Source of the DNA: Schistocerca nitens
Taxonomy: Eukaryota > Arthropoda > Insecta > Orthoptera > Acrididae
Direction: 5' to 3'
Length of the DNA stretch: 64,000 nucleotides
Assembly: GCF_023898315.1 (NCBI RefSeq)
Contig: NC_064619.1
Location: forward strand, 503,226,594-503,290,593
A program made the position numbers and the translations under genes. The stretch's first letter is position 1; the number at the start of each line of letters is the position of its first letter. Below, piece after piece: positions 1 to 10,449 of the stretch. A model generated the notes under the pieces. It was not told the origin of the DNA, did not search any database, and saw only the letters and a program-made list of their open reading frames with translations.

Positions 1-600
1 TCTGATTAGACTATTTATGTATAAAACTGATGAAGGTATTGTATGCGACCAAATTTTACACTTAATACGATGGTAGTTCGTGAAGGTCATGTTATTATAA
101 GTAAAACTAAAGTCGAGATGCAAAGAGCAGTATGTACGATACCTAAGTTATATGAGAACTATAACTTTGAAATTTCTGTAAATAGGACAAAACCATGGCC
201 TTTTAGATAAGTATACTGTCAGAACCAAAATTGTAATTAGCTATACTATGTTAGAGCAAGACATGTCTTTTAATAACTTAGAAACAAAGTGGCGTCAGTT
301 ATGAAAATGGAAAGTGTCGTAAAAACTACACATATTGCAGCAAACATGCGTTACAGTAAATAGAAGTCAAAAAACTAAAATTTCATAAGATACAAGAATG
401 TGTCTGCTTTTATCTGCGGGTGTGAGATTCTTAAGAACAATAAAAGGATATACCCTTTCTGATAAAACTGCAAATGTAACAGTAAGTGACGAACTAGGAA
501 TAACTTCTTGCTGAACAAAAAAACTGTATAGAAATGGTGGAGCATGTTGACAAAATGCTGGAGAACCCAGAGAAGAATGTTGTACTATCCTCTTCAGTTC
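1..600 (+). pseudogene. Decayed non-LTR retrotransposon, C-terminal reverse transcriptase part
   Basis: Broken frames read like the 3' part of an endonuclease-reverse transcriptase LINE. At 118-208 a frame reads MQRAVCTIPKLYENYNFEIS followed by VNRTK, matching the RT segment after the active site where ISV-x-KTK is typical. At 421-513 a frame reads RFLRTIKGYTLSDKTANVTV then SDELGITSC, matching the usual RFLRSVAGYT..D C-terminal block, followed by EHVDKM near 541. At least four stops or frameshifts separate these blocks. It is a fossil starting before the window and ending where the piggyBac begins. The clade is uncertain (RTE- or CR1-like). Confidence 0.6.
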
Positions 601-621
601 CCAGGTATCATATACCTTTCA

Positions 622-642
622 GCTATCATATGATACCTCCAG
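622..642 (+). repeat. piggyBac left subterminal inverted repeat
   Basis: The segment GCTATCAT-ATGATACCTCC pairs with the reverse complement of 3127-3150 (GCTATCACGTATGATACC..). It is locally palindromic as well (TATCATATGATA). It probably belongs to the transposase-binding end of the element. Confidence 0.5.
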
Positions 643-1017
643 GTATTATTTTTTTCTCGGGCGCGTACTCAGCGGAATCTTTTTCGGCCTGTGGTATCAT
701 ACACGTTAGACACCGCGCTTGCCGCAGCTCACTTGTTCGTGCTCCTTCCAAGTGCGACTAGGTGACAGCACAGATTGGAAATTACGGATTCTGGAACTGC
801 ACAGCATGTCTCGGCGAAATAAAGGAAAATACATAAATTTTATCAATTACATGTGCTTTCACTTGCTTTAACAACTTAGGAAAGCTCTACAGACGATACT
901 CACTCAATAGTCAACTATAAATTAACGTTATACAGGACTTATAAAAGTTAATGTTTTGGGTATCAATGCCGATTTTGTTCACGTCAGTGGAAGTGAGGTT
1001 ATATTTGTTTTCCTCTT

Positions 1018-2867
1018 CATTCTCAGGCTTCACTGATGAAGAGATCACTGAGTTGGTCAACAGTATTGATCCAGATGAGTCTGACGTAGAGTTTGATGAG
1101 TCTGATGATGAAGATGACGCTTTGATACAAAGAAATCAAAGTGACGAAAGTTCATCAGACGAAGAAACTGTACCTCTTGCTAAAATCCGAGAAAGAAGCG
1201 AGTTTTGGAGGCATACAGATGTGTAATAATAAGTGTGTTATTAAAGAAATTACGGTCTCTTACTAGATGGTTTACTTAAAAAAACTAATTCGCCTTTTTT
1301 TTTTAGTTTTCAGGTGCTTAGCACTTCCAAAAATCTCTGATCCAACATTGCTGCCAGCACATCAGTAGCCACAGATTAACTCAAGAAACCATTTGAATAC
1401 TTTTGCAAATACTTTCATGGTTCATTTTTTGAGGATATGTCTCAATTCACAAATTATAGGCATGTCAGTAAAACAGGAAAATCACTAAATTGTACTGTAG
1501 AAGAAATGCACAAGTTTTGGGGAGTGAGTGTTGTTGCAGCACTTATAGGTGTACCTTGTCTAAGAACGTGCTGGGAGAGGAAAAGTAGGTACCCACTAGA
1601 TGCAGACAATGTTTCAAGAGACAGATTTTACCTACTGAGGAACAATATAAAATTAGTTGACGACACTACTGTCAGTGAACAGCAAAAGCAGTACCACTTT
1701 TGGAAAATAAAACCAATAATGGAGACTGTTAGAAAGGGATGTTTAGAAAACCATCCGTCAATGGAAATATCTATCGATGAGCAGATGATTCCGTTTTATG
1801 GACAAGTGAAAATGAAGCAGCATGTAAAGGGAAACCTAACCCAGAAGGTTTGAAGAACTTTGTCATGGCAAACCCTAATGGCATACCCCTTGATTTCTGT
1901 ATGTATGAAAAGGGAAAGAAATTCAGTCTGAAAAAGAGTCCCCTCCAGAGAAGTTAGATGTTGGATGCAGAGTAGTGTTGACACTTAGTGATACATTGAC
2001 AGAGAAGTCGTCAATTTATGTTGACAGATATTTTACTTCTGTTCCCCTCCTCGACATGTTACTGAGAGACAGGAACATTACTGCCACTGGCACAATAATG
2101 CTGAGTCGCATCCCCAGAAGTATACGGTTTGAGGAAGATGCAAAAATGAGAAAAACAAGAGGCAGCCATGATCAGGTGGTAAGGAATGATGGGAACCTAG
2201 CAATTATCAAATGGTTTGACAACCGAGCGATTTATTTGGCTTCAACAGAATCAGATGTTGAGCCAATTGAAAAATACAGTCAGTGGTTTAAAAAAGAGAA
2301 AACGTACTTTGAAGTTCCTTGCCCGTGTGTAGTAAAGGCATACAATACTTACATGGGAGGTGTTGACCTGTTAGATGGGATGGTGGGAAAGTATGGCATG
2401 AGAGCCCGGACCCACAAATGGACCATCAGAGTGATTCATCACGTTATTGATTTTGCAATTGCTGCTGCATGGTTGGAATACAGAGAGACTGCAATGCAGA
2501 ATGGTATTGCAAAGAAACATACAGTGCCATACTATCAGTTCAAGCTTGATATTGCGGAAAATTTAATATATTTTCACGAAAGGTCAAGTTTACTTATCGA
2601 ACCTGTGGAGCAAGAACTAGACTCCGAAGATGAAGATTACTTGCAAGATAGGAAAAGACCAAGATGTCCCATCCCACTACCACCAATGAAAAAAGAAAAG
2701 CAATCAAGCTTCATTTGCCTGAAATGATGAACCATGTTCAGAAGAACAGGTCAAAATACCAGGCAGAAGGCTGCAGAGGTCTCACTTTTGTACGATGTGA
2801 GCAGTGCAAAGTGTTCCCTTGCTTCATTGCTGATAGGAACTGTTCTCACAAATTTTACAAAAAATAA
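1018..2867 (+). pseudogene. piggyBac-like transposase, frameshifted
   Basis: Four consecutive frame pieces together cover a piggyBac transposase: an acidic N-terminus (1040-1226, rich in D/E/S), the first catalytic block (1437-1853, with SIDEQMIPFYG), the second and third blocks (1975-2727, with YVDRYFTS and YMGGVDLLD, then HKWTIRVIHHVIDFAIAAAW), and a C-terminal cysteine-rich tail (to 2867, CEQCKVFPCF..NCSHKFYKK) typical of the family's zinc-binding domain. The catalytic aspartates are all still visible, so the damage is frameshifts, stops and missing sequence around 1227-1436, 1853-1975 and 2727, not loss of the active site. No start codon can be defended. Not functional as it stands. Confidence 0.85.
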
Positions 2868-3126
2868 AATAAAGCTCGTATGTTGTTAACTTACATTTGA
2901 TACTTGTGATAATATCAAAAGAGGAACAATAATTTGACATATTTTGTTTATATATTTTTAATTGTTTACATAATATAGTTAAGGATTTTGATACCAAATT
3001 TCTGTTTTCACCTATCATGGCATCCACAGATAATAGGAACGATGTGTGTAATATTTCTGACTGGAATTTGTTTGGAATAAACCAAAATTAAACTGCATAG
3101 TTGTGTGTATAAAAGCCCTGCTTGAG

Positions 3127-3150
3127 TCCCAAGGTATCATACGTGATAGC
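3127..3150 (-). repeat. piggyBac right subterminal inverted repeat
   Basis: Partner of 622-642; the reverse complement reads GCTATCACGTATGATACC followed by TTGGG. Divergence between the arms fits an old copy. Confidence 0.5.
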
Positions 3151-3838
3151 ACCTATAAAAACTTTTCAATGGTAAAATTTTTTTAGGGTCATTCATTGTT
3201 AACTAGCATTAACAGATTGCAGTTAACACAAATTTAGCTTACTTAGAATTTTAATATGTACTCGGGACTGAAGAGGCTATAGGCCTAAAGGAAGAAGATA
3301 TCCGGGAATATCCTGGAGCATACTTCGGAGCACAGTGATTCAAGTCTTGGCAAAAGCATTTGTTTAATGGAGTTGTTTCCAAAGTTACTTTCATTATCGC
3401 ATGCAGTAATCCTTGATTCTGAGTTGCTGAAGGAGTTGAAAACAAATCAGTCGCCAGGTCCAGATGGATCACAATTCGGTTTTACAAGGAGTACACTACG
3501 ACATTGGCCCATTGCGTAGCTTGCATTTGTCACGAATCTCTCACCTATCGCGAAGTCCCAGGTAACTGGAAAAAAGCTCAGGTGACTCCTGTATATGAGG
3601 GCAAAAGAATGGACGCGTAAAATTACAGACCAATATCCTAAGCATCGGTCTGCTGCAGAATTAAAGAACCTGTTCTGAGTACCAATATTATATACACGGT
3701 TTTAGAAAGCATCCCTCTTGTGAACCTCAGCTTGACCTTTTCTCGCGTGGTAATGCCAAGTATGCATAAAGGGCAACAAGCAGATTCCACATCCCTGGAT
3801 TTCCGAAAAGCATTTGACACGGTACCCAAATGCAGAAT

Positions 3839-4412
3839 TATTGTGTAAATTGTGAATAGAGGCGAGAGAAAGGAAAAGAAGGGGAAAGAACATGATATGA
3901 GCTGCATCGGGATTTTGTGCGGAATCGGCGGCGACGACTGGAGATAGTAGACACCAAGCATTCATATAATTGATTCCCTTCGATGGGCAATGAGTCCAGT
4001 GCGGATGGACAACTTCGTTCGACCTCCACGCGGGAATCTAAAATAAGCAAATATGGAGGAGATGGACGGGCACTGGGGATAGGTCTCGCTGGGTGGCAAT
4101 GTGGGTCTGCCGGGAGTGTGCCGAGATAGTCAGTGTACTGCGATAAACACTGTGTCGGCATAGGTCAGTAGTTAACGCAACTGCCTAGTAAGCAGGCGAT
4201 CCCAGGTTCGAGTCCCCGAACGGCACCCATTTCCATTCGTCGCCGCCGACTCCGCAGAAAGTCCCGATGCAGCTGATGTCATCAGTTCTTTCCACTTTCT
4301 TTCCTTTCTTCTACCTCTACTCAGAATTTGTGTAGCATGTACCACAGCTGCGGATTCCGTCCGATGCCTTTTCTTTCTGACATTTCAGGACAACAGACAC
4401 CACGCATTCATA
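3839..4412 (+). repeat. Composite inverted-repeat insertion with tRNA-like SINE core
   Basis: Arms 3841-3941 and 4233-4335 are inverted repeats of about 100 bases at roughly 85 percent identity by eye (shared core TCGGCGGCGACGA and GCTGCATCGGGA). Between them, 4155-4228 is tRNA-like: A-box-like TAGGTCAGTAGTTAACGC and B box GGTTCGAGTCC. Short direct repeats (AGACACCAAGCATTCATATA near 3949 and its match near 4390) mark the arm ends. It interrupts the LINE just after its KAFDTVP motif. It could be one foldback element or two SINEs of one family inserted head to head. Confidence 0.6.
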
Positions 4413-5068
4413 CAACTTCAGACTGCTGAACGAGGTACTAGCTTACGAAATAGGTTACCAGACATGTGATGGCGTAAAGCCTTTTTAAGTAACAGAGCCC
4501 ATTATGCTTTGCTCGACGGCTATTAGAGGTAAGAGTATCGTCAGAGGTGCCCCAACGAAGTATGATAAGACCGCTATTATTTTCTATGTACATTTATGAT
4601 ATGGCGAGCAGGGTGGACAGCAATCTACGGTCATTTGCTGATGATGCGCTGGTTTACGAGAAGGTGTCGTAGATGCATCCCTGTAGGAGAGTAGAAGAAG
4701 ACTTAGACAAAATTTCTACCTCGTGTGATGAATGGCAGCTGGATCCAAATGTGGCAAAATGTAAGTAAATGCGGATCAGTAGGAAAAACAGAACCGTAAT
4801 ATTGAGATAAAGCACTGCATCAACGTCTTTTCTATATCTGGGTGCAACGATGGAAAGCGATATGAAACGGAACGATCTTGTGTGGATTGTAATAGGAAAG
4901 ATTAATGGTCGACTTCGGTTATGTTGATAATTTTAGGAAAGTATAGTTGATCAGTAAAGGAGAGCCAAAGAAACTGGTACACCTGTGTAACATCGTGTAG
5001 GACCCCTGCGAGCACGCAGAAGTGCTGCAACACGACTTGGCATGGACTCAACTAATGCCTGAAGTAGT

Positions 5069-5257
5069 TCAGATGGCTCTAAGCACTATAGGACCTAACA
5101 TCTGAGGTCATCAGTCGCCTTGACTTAGAACTACTTAAACCTAACTAATCTCAGGACATCACACACATCCATGCCCAAGGCAGCATTCGAACCTGCGACC
5201 GTAGCAGCAGCGCGGTTCCGGACTGAATCGCCTAGAACCGCTCGACCACAGCGGCCG
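5069..5257 (-). mobile_element. SINE type A (class II tRNA-like head), with TSD
   Basis: Bounded by a perfect 12-base target-site duplication, GCCTGAAGTAGT at 5057-5068 and 5258-5269. On the minus strand it starts with a tRNA-like head (GGTTCTAGGCG..., B box GGTTCGAATGCTG, altered from GGTTCGAATCCTG) and ends in a body shared with the other type A and B SINEs here (TTAGGTTTAAGTAGTTCTAAG, then GATGACCTCAGATGTTAGG). Moved presumably by LINE machinery. Confidence 0.9.
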
Positions 5258-5354
5258 GCCTGAAGTAGTGCTAGAGGGAAATGTTACTATGAATCCTGCA
5301 GGGCTTCCCATAAATCCGGAAGAGTACGATAGGAGTGGAGACGTCCTCTGAACA

Positions 5355-5738
5355 TCACGTTGCAAAGCATCCCATATATGATTCTTGAAGTTTTCCCGGC
5401 GGACATAATGTTTCTTTCGGGCGTGCACTCGGGACAGCGACAATTCTTCTTGCGATATTTCGGCTAGAAACCTCCCAGCCATCTCTGACTCGCCTTGAAG
5501 ATGGCTGGGAGGTTTCTAGCCGAAATATCGCAAGAAGAATTGTCGCTGTCCCGAGTGCACGCCCGAAAGATGATGGAACATCCCATATATGTTCAATAAT
5601 GTTCATCATTGGGGAGTTTGGTGGCCAGCGGAAGTGTTTAAACTCAGATGAGTGTTCCTGAAGCCACTCTGTAGCAGTTCTCGACGTGTGGAGAGACACG
5701 TTGTCCTGCTGGTATTGTCCAAGTCCGTCGGAATGCAC
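5355..5738 (-). pseudogene. Tc1-like transposase, C-terminal catalytic fragment
   Basis: The frame contains YQQDNVSLHTS (second catalytic Asp) and HFRWPPNSPMMNIIEHIWD (catalytic Glu). I count 36 residues between that Asp and Glu, more than the 34 of standard Tc1. After IWD the frame runs through the inserted hairpin (5381-5578) and resumes in transposase-like sequence only at its end, so the C-terminus is lost. The first catalytic Asp lies upstream in another, broken frame. DDE cut-and-paste enzymes of this kind act in the nucleus on element ends. Confidence 0.75.
5381..5578. mobile_element. Foldback insertion with perfect 72-bp inverted repeat
   Basis: Arms 5413-5484 and 5499-5570 are exact reverse complements over 72 bases, with a 14-base loop. 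The insertion is flanked by a 13-base duplication, CATCCCATATATG at 5368-5380 and 5579-5591, that splits the Tc1 transposase. Exact arms imply recent origin or arm homogenisation. Family not recognised. Confidence 0.85.
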
Positions 5739-5899
5739 AATGGACGTGGATGGATGCAGATGATCAGACAGGATGCTTGCATACCCGTCAGAGTGGTATC
5801 TAGAGGCATCAGGGGTCCCACATCACTACAACTGCACACGCCACACATAATTACAGAGCGTCAACAGTCCACTGCTGACATGCAGGGTCCATGGATTCA

Positions 5900-6107
5900 G
5901 CCCGCATCTCGTGGTCGTGCGGTAGCGTTCTCGCTTCCCACGCCCGGGTTCCCGGGTTCGATTCCCGGTGGTGTCAGGGATTTCATCTGCCTCGTGATGG
6001 CTGGGCGTTGTGTGATGTCCTTAGGTTAGTTAGGTTTAAGTAGTTCTAAGCTCTAAGGGATTGATGACCATAGCTGTTAAGTCCCATAGTGCTCAGAGCC
6101 ATTTGAG
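5900..6107 (+). mobile_element. SINE type B (tRNA-Gly-like head), with TSD
   Basis: Flanked by perfect CCATGGATTCA at 5889-5899 and 6108-6118. The head resembles tRNA-Gly: GTGGTCGTGCGGTAGCGT (A box) and GGGTTCGATTCCCGG (B box), with TCCCACG in the anticodon position. The body after about 5985 matches the type A body. Inserted in the Tc1-like element. Confidence 0.9.
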
Positions 6108-6348
6108 CCATGGATTCACACTAGCACACGTTCACTCGCTCGATACAGTTTCAAACGAGACTCGTCCAACCAGGAGTCATCAACAATCCAATGTCGGTGT
6201 TGACTGTCCCAGGCTAGGTGTAAAGCTTTGTGTCATGCAAGAGTACACAAGTGGGCCTTCGGCTCCGAAAGCGCATGTCGATGACGTTTCGTTGAACGGT
6301 TCGCACGCTGACTCTTGTTGATAGCCCAGCACCGAAATCTGCTCCAAT

Positions 6349-6552
6349 TTACAGAAGGGTTGCACTTCTGTCACACTGAACGATTTTCTTCAGTCGTCGT
6401 TGGTCTCGTTCTTGCTGGATCTTCTTCCGGACGTATCGATGTCGGATATTTGATGTTTTAGTGGATTCCTGATATTCACGGTACACTTCTGAAATGGTCG
6501 CACGTGAAAGTCCCCACTTCATCGCTGCCTCTGAAATGCTGTGTCCCATCAC
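6349..6552 (-). pseudogene. Tc1-like transposase, N-terminal helix-turn-helix fragment
   Basis: The peptide MGHSISEAAMKWGLSRATIS then EVYREYQES reads as the first helix-turn-helix of a Tc1-type DNA-binding domain, followed by a basic linker (KKIQQERDQRRLKKIV). It precedes the catalytic fragment at 5355-5738 on the same strand and within the same TIRs. The middle of the protein is destroyed by stops and a SINE. Confidence 0.75.
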
Positions 6553-7179
6553 TCGTACGCCGACTGTAACACCACGTTAAAACTAACTTAAATCTTGATA
6601 ATCTGCCATTGTAGCAGCAATAACCGATCTAAAAAATGCACCAGACATTTGTTTCCATGTATAGGAGTAGCCAGCGGCAATGCCTGTATTTGAATACGCA
6701 TGCCTACACCACTTTCTTTGGCACTTCAGTGGAGGCCGCTAGTGTGAGTCGTTCTTGAGTATTGTTGGAGTGTTTGGGATTCGTACCAGCTCGGATTGAA
6801 CGACGACATCGAAGTGTTTCAGAGGCCGGTTGCTAAGATTGTTACCGGTAGGTTGGAACTACAAGCTTCGGGAAATCAAATGGGACTCCCTGCACGAAAG
6901 GCGACGTTCTTTCCGAGGAACGCTGCTGAAAAAATTTTGAGAACCAAGATTTGAAACTGACTGCAGAATGATCCTACTGCCGCCAAAATACATTTCGCGT
7001 AAGGAACACGAAGATAAGTTATGAGAAATTAGGGCTCATAGGAGGTATGTAGAAACTTGCTTTTTCCCTTGCTCTGTCTTCGAGTGGAACAGGGAAGGTA
7101 ACGACTAGTAGTGGTACAGGTTATTCTCCGCCACTCACCGTAGGCAGGACTCACTGCGAGCAAGTAGATGAATGGACAG

Positions 7180-8480
7180 TGGGTGCTACTAGCGTGTGAC
7201 AGGTTGAGAATTTGGACAGGACAGGAAGCGCATCCGGATGGCCGAGGCAGTTAAGCGGGAGACTCAGTTGCACTTTCATCATCGAATTATTTCGATGCCC
7301 GATTGCTGCTGGCATAAGTCTTTTCTTTGAGAAAAGGAATGTGAGGGCTGCCACGCAACCTTTGGGTAATGAGATGTTGAGGGCCAGTATGCCCCTGTCC
7401 ATTGCCCTGCCCATTATCTGGGCGGGCCAATTACGGATATTATTTCTGAGGAACGTGAAGTTACTTGGATTTTGTTTAATGTATCTTTCTTTGTGGCCTC
7501 GATTTGTTTTATCTAATCTTATTTGCGGTGGGAAATTTTAGGATTGGTTGCAGACATATGACTAGAAATTTGTTTTTGTCGTTGTCTGGTTATGACGCTT
7601 GGTTTATCCCAGCCATTCAGTCCTTGGTGGAAATTTTGGCGATCTGTTTGTCCTAGTTGGTATGTACTGAAAGTATTAGTTAGTGCGGTATACTTTCTGT
7701 GTTTCCTTCGTACTGGATCTTAAGGAATGGGTGCTGCAGGGAGAATCGTTTATCAGTTGCGAATAGTGTTAGTACGACGACCACTGTTCAGTTTCTCCTA
7801 ACGTTATACTTTAAGAATTATTTGATCAACTCTATCGTCTGTGTTGGGGAGAGAGGGCAACTTCACACATAGTTAACGAAAGTAAAAACTGTATCGAAGG
7901 ATAGAGCCACCTTAGAATAAAAGGATCAGTGCCCAATAGTCAAAAGCGAAACTTAGTAGTAACAGCTAATTCCGACTGCGTAGCGATAATTAGTTCTTAA
8001 CTCATTACTATATTAAGGGCGGTATAGAACAGGTTTTAGCCGCATAATAGTACAGCAAAAGTGGTTGGTGCTGGGGTGACATTACCATTCCAACTTCGTT
8101 GTTAGTGTTGTTGGTCTTGTCTAGTGTAGCCATGTGTTCTTTACCTGTTTGTGTTGTCTTGTGTTTGGTTTGTTTCTGTGTCCGAGTGTGCGTGCCACTT
8201 GACAAAATTCTGAGAGATTAGATTTTAAGGACGCTGTCAATCAAAATTCGAATGAAGTTACTCAGGGCGGTAGTTTTCCGTGTATTATGAAACTTGCTGG
8301 CTTTAAAGCATAGTGCAAAATTTTATTAATTCTAAAAAATGTTCCAATTTGTGGATGCTCTTTGCTTCATTGGGTTATTTATTGTACACATTTTTCCATC
8401 TGCCAAAGTTGCAACGTTACGGTAAGGAACGTATCTGTTCGGAAGGCCGTGTTATTTATACGACGTTTTGAAGCTGGAAC
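7180..8480. other. Unassigned interval
   Basis: No long frame, no transposase or RT motif. A possible tRNA A-box-like string (GGATGGCCGAGGCAGTTAAG) occurs near 7236 without a matching B box. It may be the start of an unrecognised SINE. Confidence 0.3.
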
Positions 8481-8489
8481 CGAAAATAT

Positions 8490-9250
8490 TGCGTAACTCT
8501 TAGAGTGCAGAATCACAGGAAGAAAAAGAAGCAGCAGATGGAGAAAAACAGCAGAGGGAGAAAAACAGCAGATATGGATTCTTTCAGAAGGACTAGACCG
8601 GGGAGACATCATCACAGAATTTTTCTACTTGCTCTGACGAACAGACGAATGACAACAGCTGAAGTAGGGTTACAGGCAGATTTTTCACTGTGAAGGTTAG
8701 GGATCAGATTGCTGGGAGAAGGATTTTCTATAGTTGGCATGACGTGTTTACCACTAATACCATAATGTAGGCGACAGATATCTGTATGGTCAAGAGCAAG
8801 AGTTAATTGGGACACTGTGTGGCACTGTGTAGTGTTCAGCGACGAGGCTCACTTCTGTCTGTCGTGATGAATTCGACGCTAGAGTGTCTATAGATGACTT
8901 GGTAAAATATCATAAGAAGCAACGATTATCGAGACCCATGCTTTGGAATAACGATCTACCGGTTATTAAAAAGAAAGTGATTTGGTAGTTGTTGTAGGGA
9001 CGCTGGAATCTAGTCATTATGTAACAAGAAAGGTAAGCTTTGTTATAGTACCCGTTTTGATCAGTGTACCAAATGGCATATTTCAGCATGGTAATGCAAG
9101 ACTCCACACAGCAGTTCACACCACAAGTACATGAAGAAAGTACGGATTCTTAACTGGCGTACGTGGTCCACTTAAGCGTCACTCATAGAGCATGTCTCGG
9201 ATATAGAGAGATATCCGTGTACTTTTATAACAGACTCCATCCGGTGTTTT
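8490..9250 (+). pseudogene. Decayed Tc1-like transposon
   Basis: Translations in shifting frames show RRTRPGRHHHRI (linker-like), TNRRMTTAEVGLQ, then W-x-CVVFSDEAHFCLS at about 8819-8866 (first catalytic Asp), FQHGNARLHTA-like text near 9085 (second Asp block, with the catalytic Asp apparently replaced by Gly) and an IEHVSDI-like block near 9185 (Glu block). Stops are frequent. No TIRs identified. Confidence 0.6.
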
Positions 9251-10227
9251 TCACGAGTTTCAAGCGTGGTAAGAACTTTCTCAAGATGAAATTTGGAGCT
9301 CATTAAATCCATCTACTCGAATGCAAGAGAGTATTGGCACAAAACGGAGTAACATCTCTGATATAGTGAAGGCCATCGGTTCCAAAGCAGCTGCTGAGCC
9401 TACAAAGGCAAAGGATGGGGCCCCTCCACGCCCGCACCAACGTGGTGACCAACACAAAAGTTTTACTGTCACCTCCGTAAGCATGTTAGTTTTGAATCAG
9501 GCGTCACAGGATGCAGGCTGTGATGTTATCCATGCGTCTGGGTAAGACTACTCATTAACATGGTCCATCAGGAGATAGTAGTGGTCGAAAACGATCGAAG
9601 GGTAGCGGTTTTAAGAGCAGAGGAAAAAAAGTGCCAAGGCCAGCGCCAAGGGAAAAAAACCTCTGCGACAGTAGGACGGGTGGTAAGGGCAGTAGCGGCT
9701 TGCTAGCTGCGACAGAGCATGCCAGGTGAGGGGGGTTAGCGTGAGGTATCGTGCAACGTTACCTATGTACTGCTTGGTCTTTAGCTGGGTCAGGCCGGTG
9801 CTGCGGCTGGGCTCGCTTGTAGTCTCCTGGGCCGGCCGCAGTGGCTTACTCCCTGTAACATAAAAATTCGGCGCGGCAGGGCGGCGGCGCTTCTGCGATG
9901 AAGACTGGCCTATTGGCTCCTCGACCCCTTGCGGGGCCCGGTCCCGTAGCAGTCGGCGCCGCCAGCGGCTCCTCTGCGGCGGCGGTTGTCTTCTTCTTCT
10001 TTGCGCCTCTCACCCGCGCTGCTGCTGGAACAAGAGCTGGGATAGGCGCTACTGTCTCCAGCCTTAGGGGCGGGCCTTGAAGTGAACTGGTCAATCTGGA
10101 TGATGCTATTTTACAAGTTTTGAAGCTATTAAAATTTTGTAACAGACCAAAGAATTAACGCAGATCTTAGCTAGTTAACAAAACAATGTTATACGGTTCT
10201 AGAGACCCTTTCAAGTCACAAATATCT
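9251..10227. other. Unassigned interval with a GC-rich core (about 9690-10080)
   Basis: The core is far richer in G+C than its surroundings and supports short frames on both strands (for example 9846-10094 minus: KKKKTTAAAEEP with many Ala and Pro). These look like compositional frames. A retroelement 5' region or a former CpG island are possibilities; I see no domain. Confidence 0.3.
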
Positions 10228-10234
10228 GTTATAT

Positions 10235-10430
10235 ATATGTGCAGAGTGAAGCGACAAATGAAACTTTTACCGAGGTCAGGAATCAAACACGGGTCTCCTG
10301 TTCACTAGACAGATGTTCACTACGTCAGCCTGGCACAGTGGCTTTGAATCATTGCACGGACTTCTTTAGAACGCCTCCAACCTCAGTCCTGGCCTTGTTA
10401 CAAATGTTCATTCGTTGCTTCAGTCTGCAT
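10235..10430 (-). mobile_element. tRNA-derived SINE (type G) with inverted ends
   Basis: On the minus strand: A-box-like CTGACGTAGTGAACATC and B-box-like GTGTTTGATTCCTGACCTC. The ends, GCAGAGTGAAGCGACAAATG (10240-10259) and CATTCGTTGCTTCAGTCTGC (10409-10428), are inverted copies of each other. I recall this family as common in locusts. Pol III boxes are degraded. Confidence 0.65.
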
Positions 10431-10449
10431 ATATACATCTTAAATATAC

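Larger units (their letters stand above)
601..3165 (+). mobile_element. piggyBac-like DNA transposon, inactive
   Basis: The interval encloses a piggyBac-type transposase pseudogene and is bracketed by an imperfect inverted repeat (622-642 against 3127-3150; core CTATCA..ATGATACC). piggyBac elements move by cut-and-paste into TTAA. A TTAA lies just outside on the right (3199-3202), but I cannot pair it with a clean left one, so the true ends are uncertain by tens of bases. The left end directly abuts a LINE fossil. Confidence 0.75.
4965..6731 (-). mobile_element. Tc1-like DNA transposon, inactive, carrying three nested insertions
   Basis: Imperfect terminal inverted repeats: CCAAAGAAACTGGTACAC at 4965-4982 and the reverse complement of ACACCACTTTCTTTGG at 6706-6721. 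The transposase runs on the minus strand in broken pieces. The element sits inside the jockey-type LINE and is interrupted by SINEs at 5069-5257 and 5900-6107 and by a hairpin insertion at 5381-5578. Without these insertions it would be about 1.2 kb, close to the usual Tc1 size. Confidence 0.8.
3400..7172 (+). mobile_element. Jockey-type LINE, split by later insertions
   Basis: LINE sequence occurs in three blocks: 3400-3838, 4413-4964 and 6732-7172. Block 1 reads ELKTNQSPGPDGS, then NWKKAQVTPVY and NYRPIS, ending in LDFRKAFDTVP, the first RT aspartate region. Block 2 reads FYVHLYDMASRVDSNLRSFA then DDALVYEKV, with FADD intact, and DEWQLDPNVAKCK. Block 3 reads VVLEYCWSVWDSYQ, then the degraded basic tail and a 3' end near 7172. 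Between them sit the 3839-4412 composite and a Tc1-like element (about 4965-6731). Stops and frameshifts occur throughout, so it is dead. The jockey/CR1 assignment is from motif style. Confidence 0.75.

Noticed and set aside
4155..4228. Possible tRNA gene
   Set aside because: tRNA-like boxes, but it lies inside a SINE composite and the acceptor stem does not pair convincingly. The same applies to the other tRNA-like heads.
5652..6029. 125-codon plus-strand frame
   Set aside because: Runs antisense through a Tc1 element and into a SINE.
9846..10094. Ala/Pro/Lys-rich frame on the minus strand
   Set aside because: Low-complexity frame in GC-rich DNA, also open on the other strand; no support as a gene.
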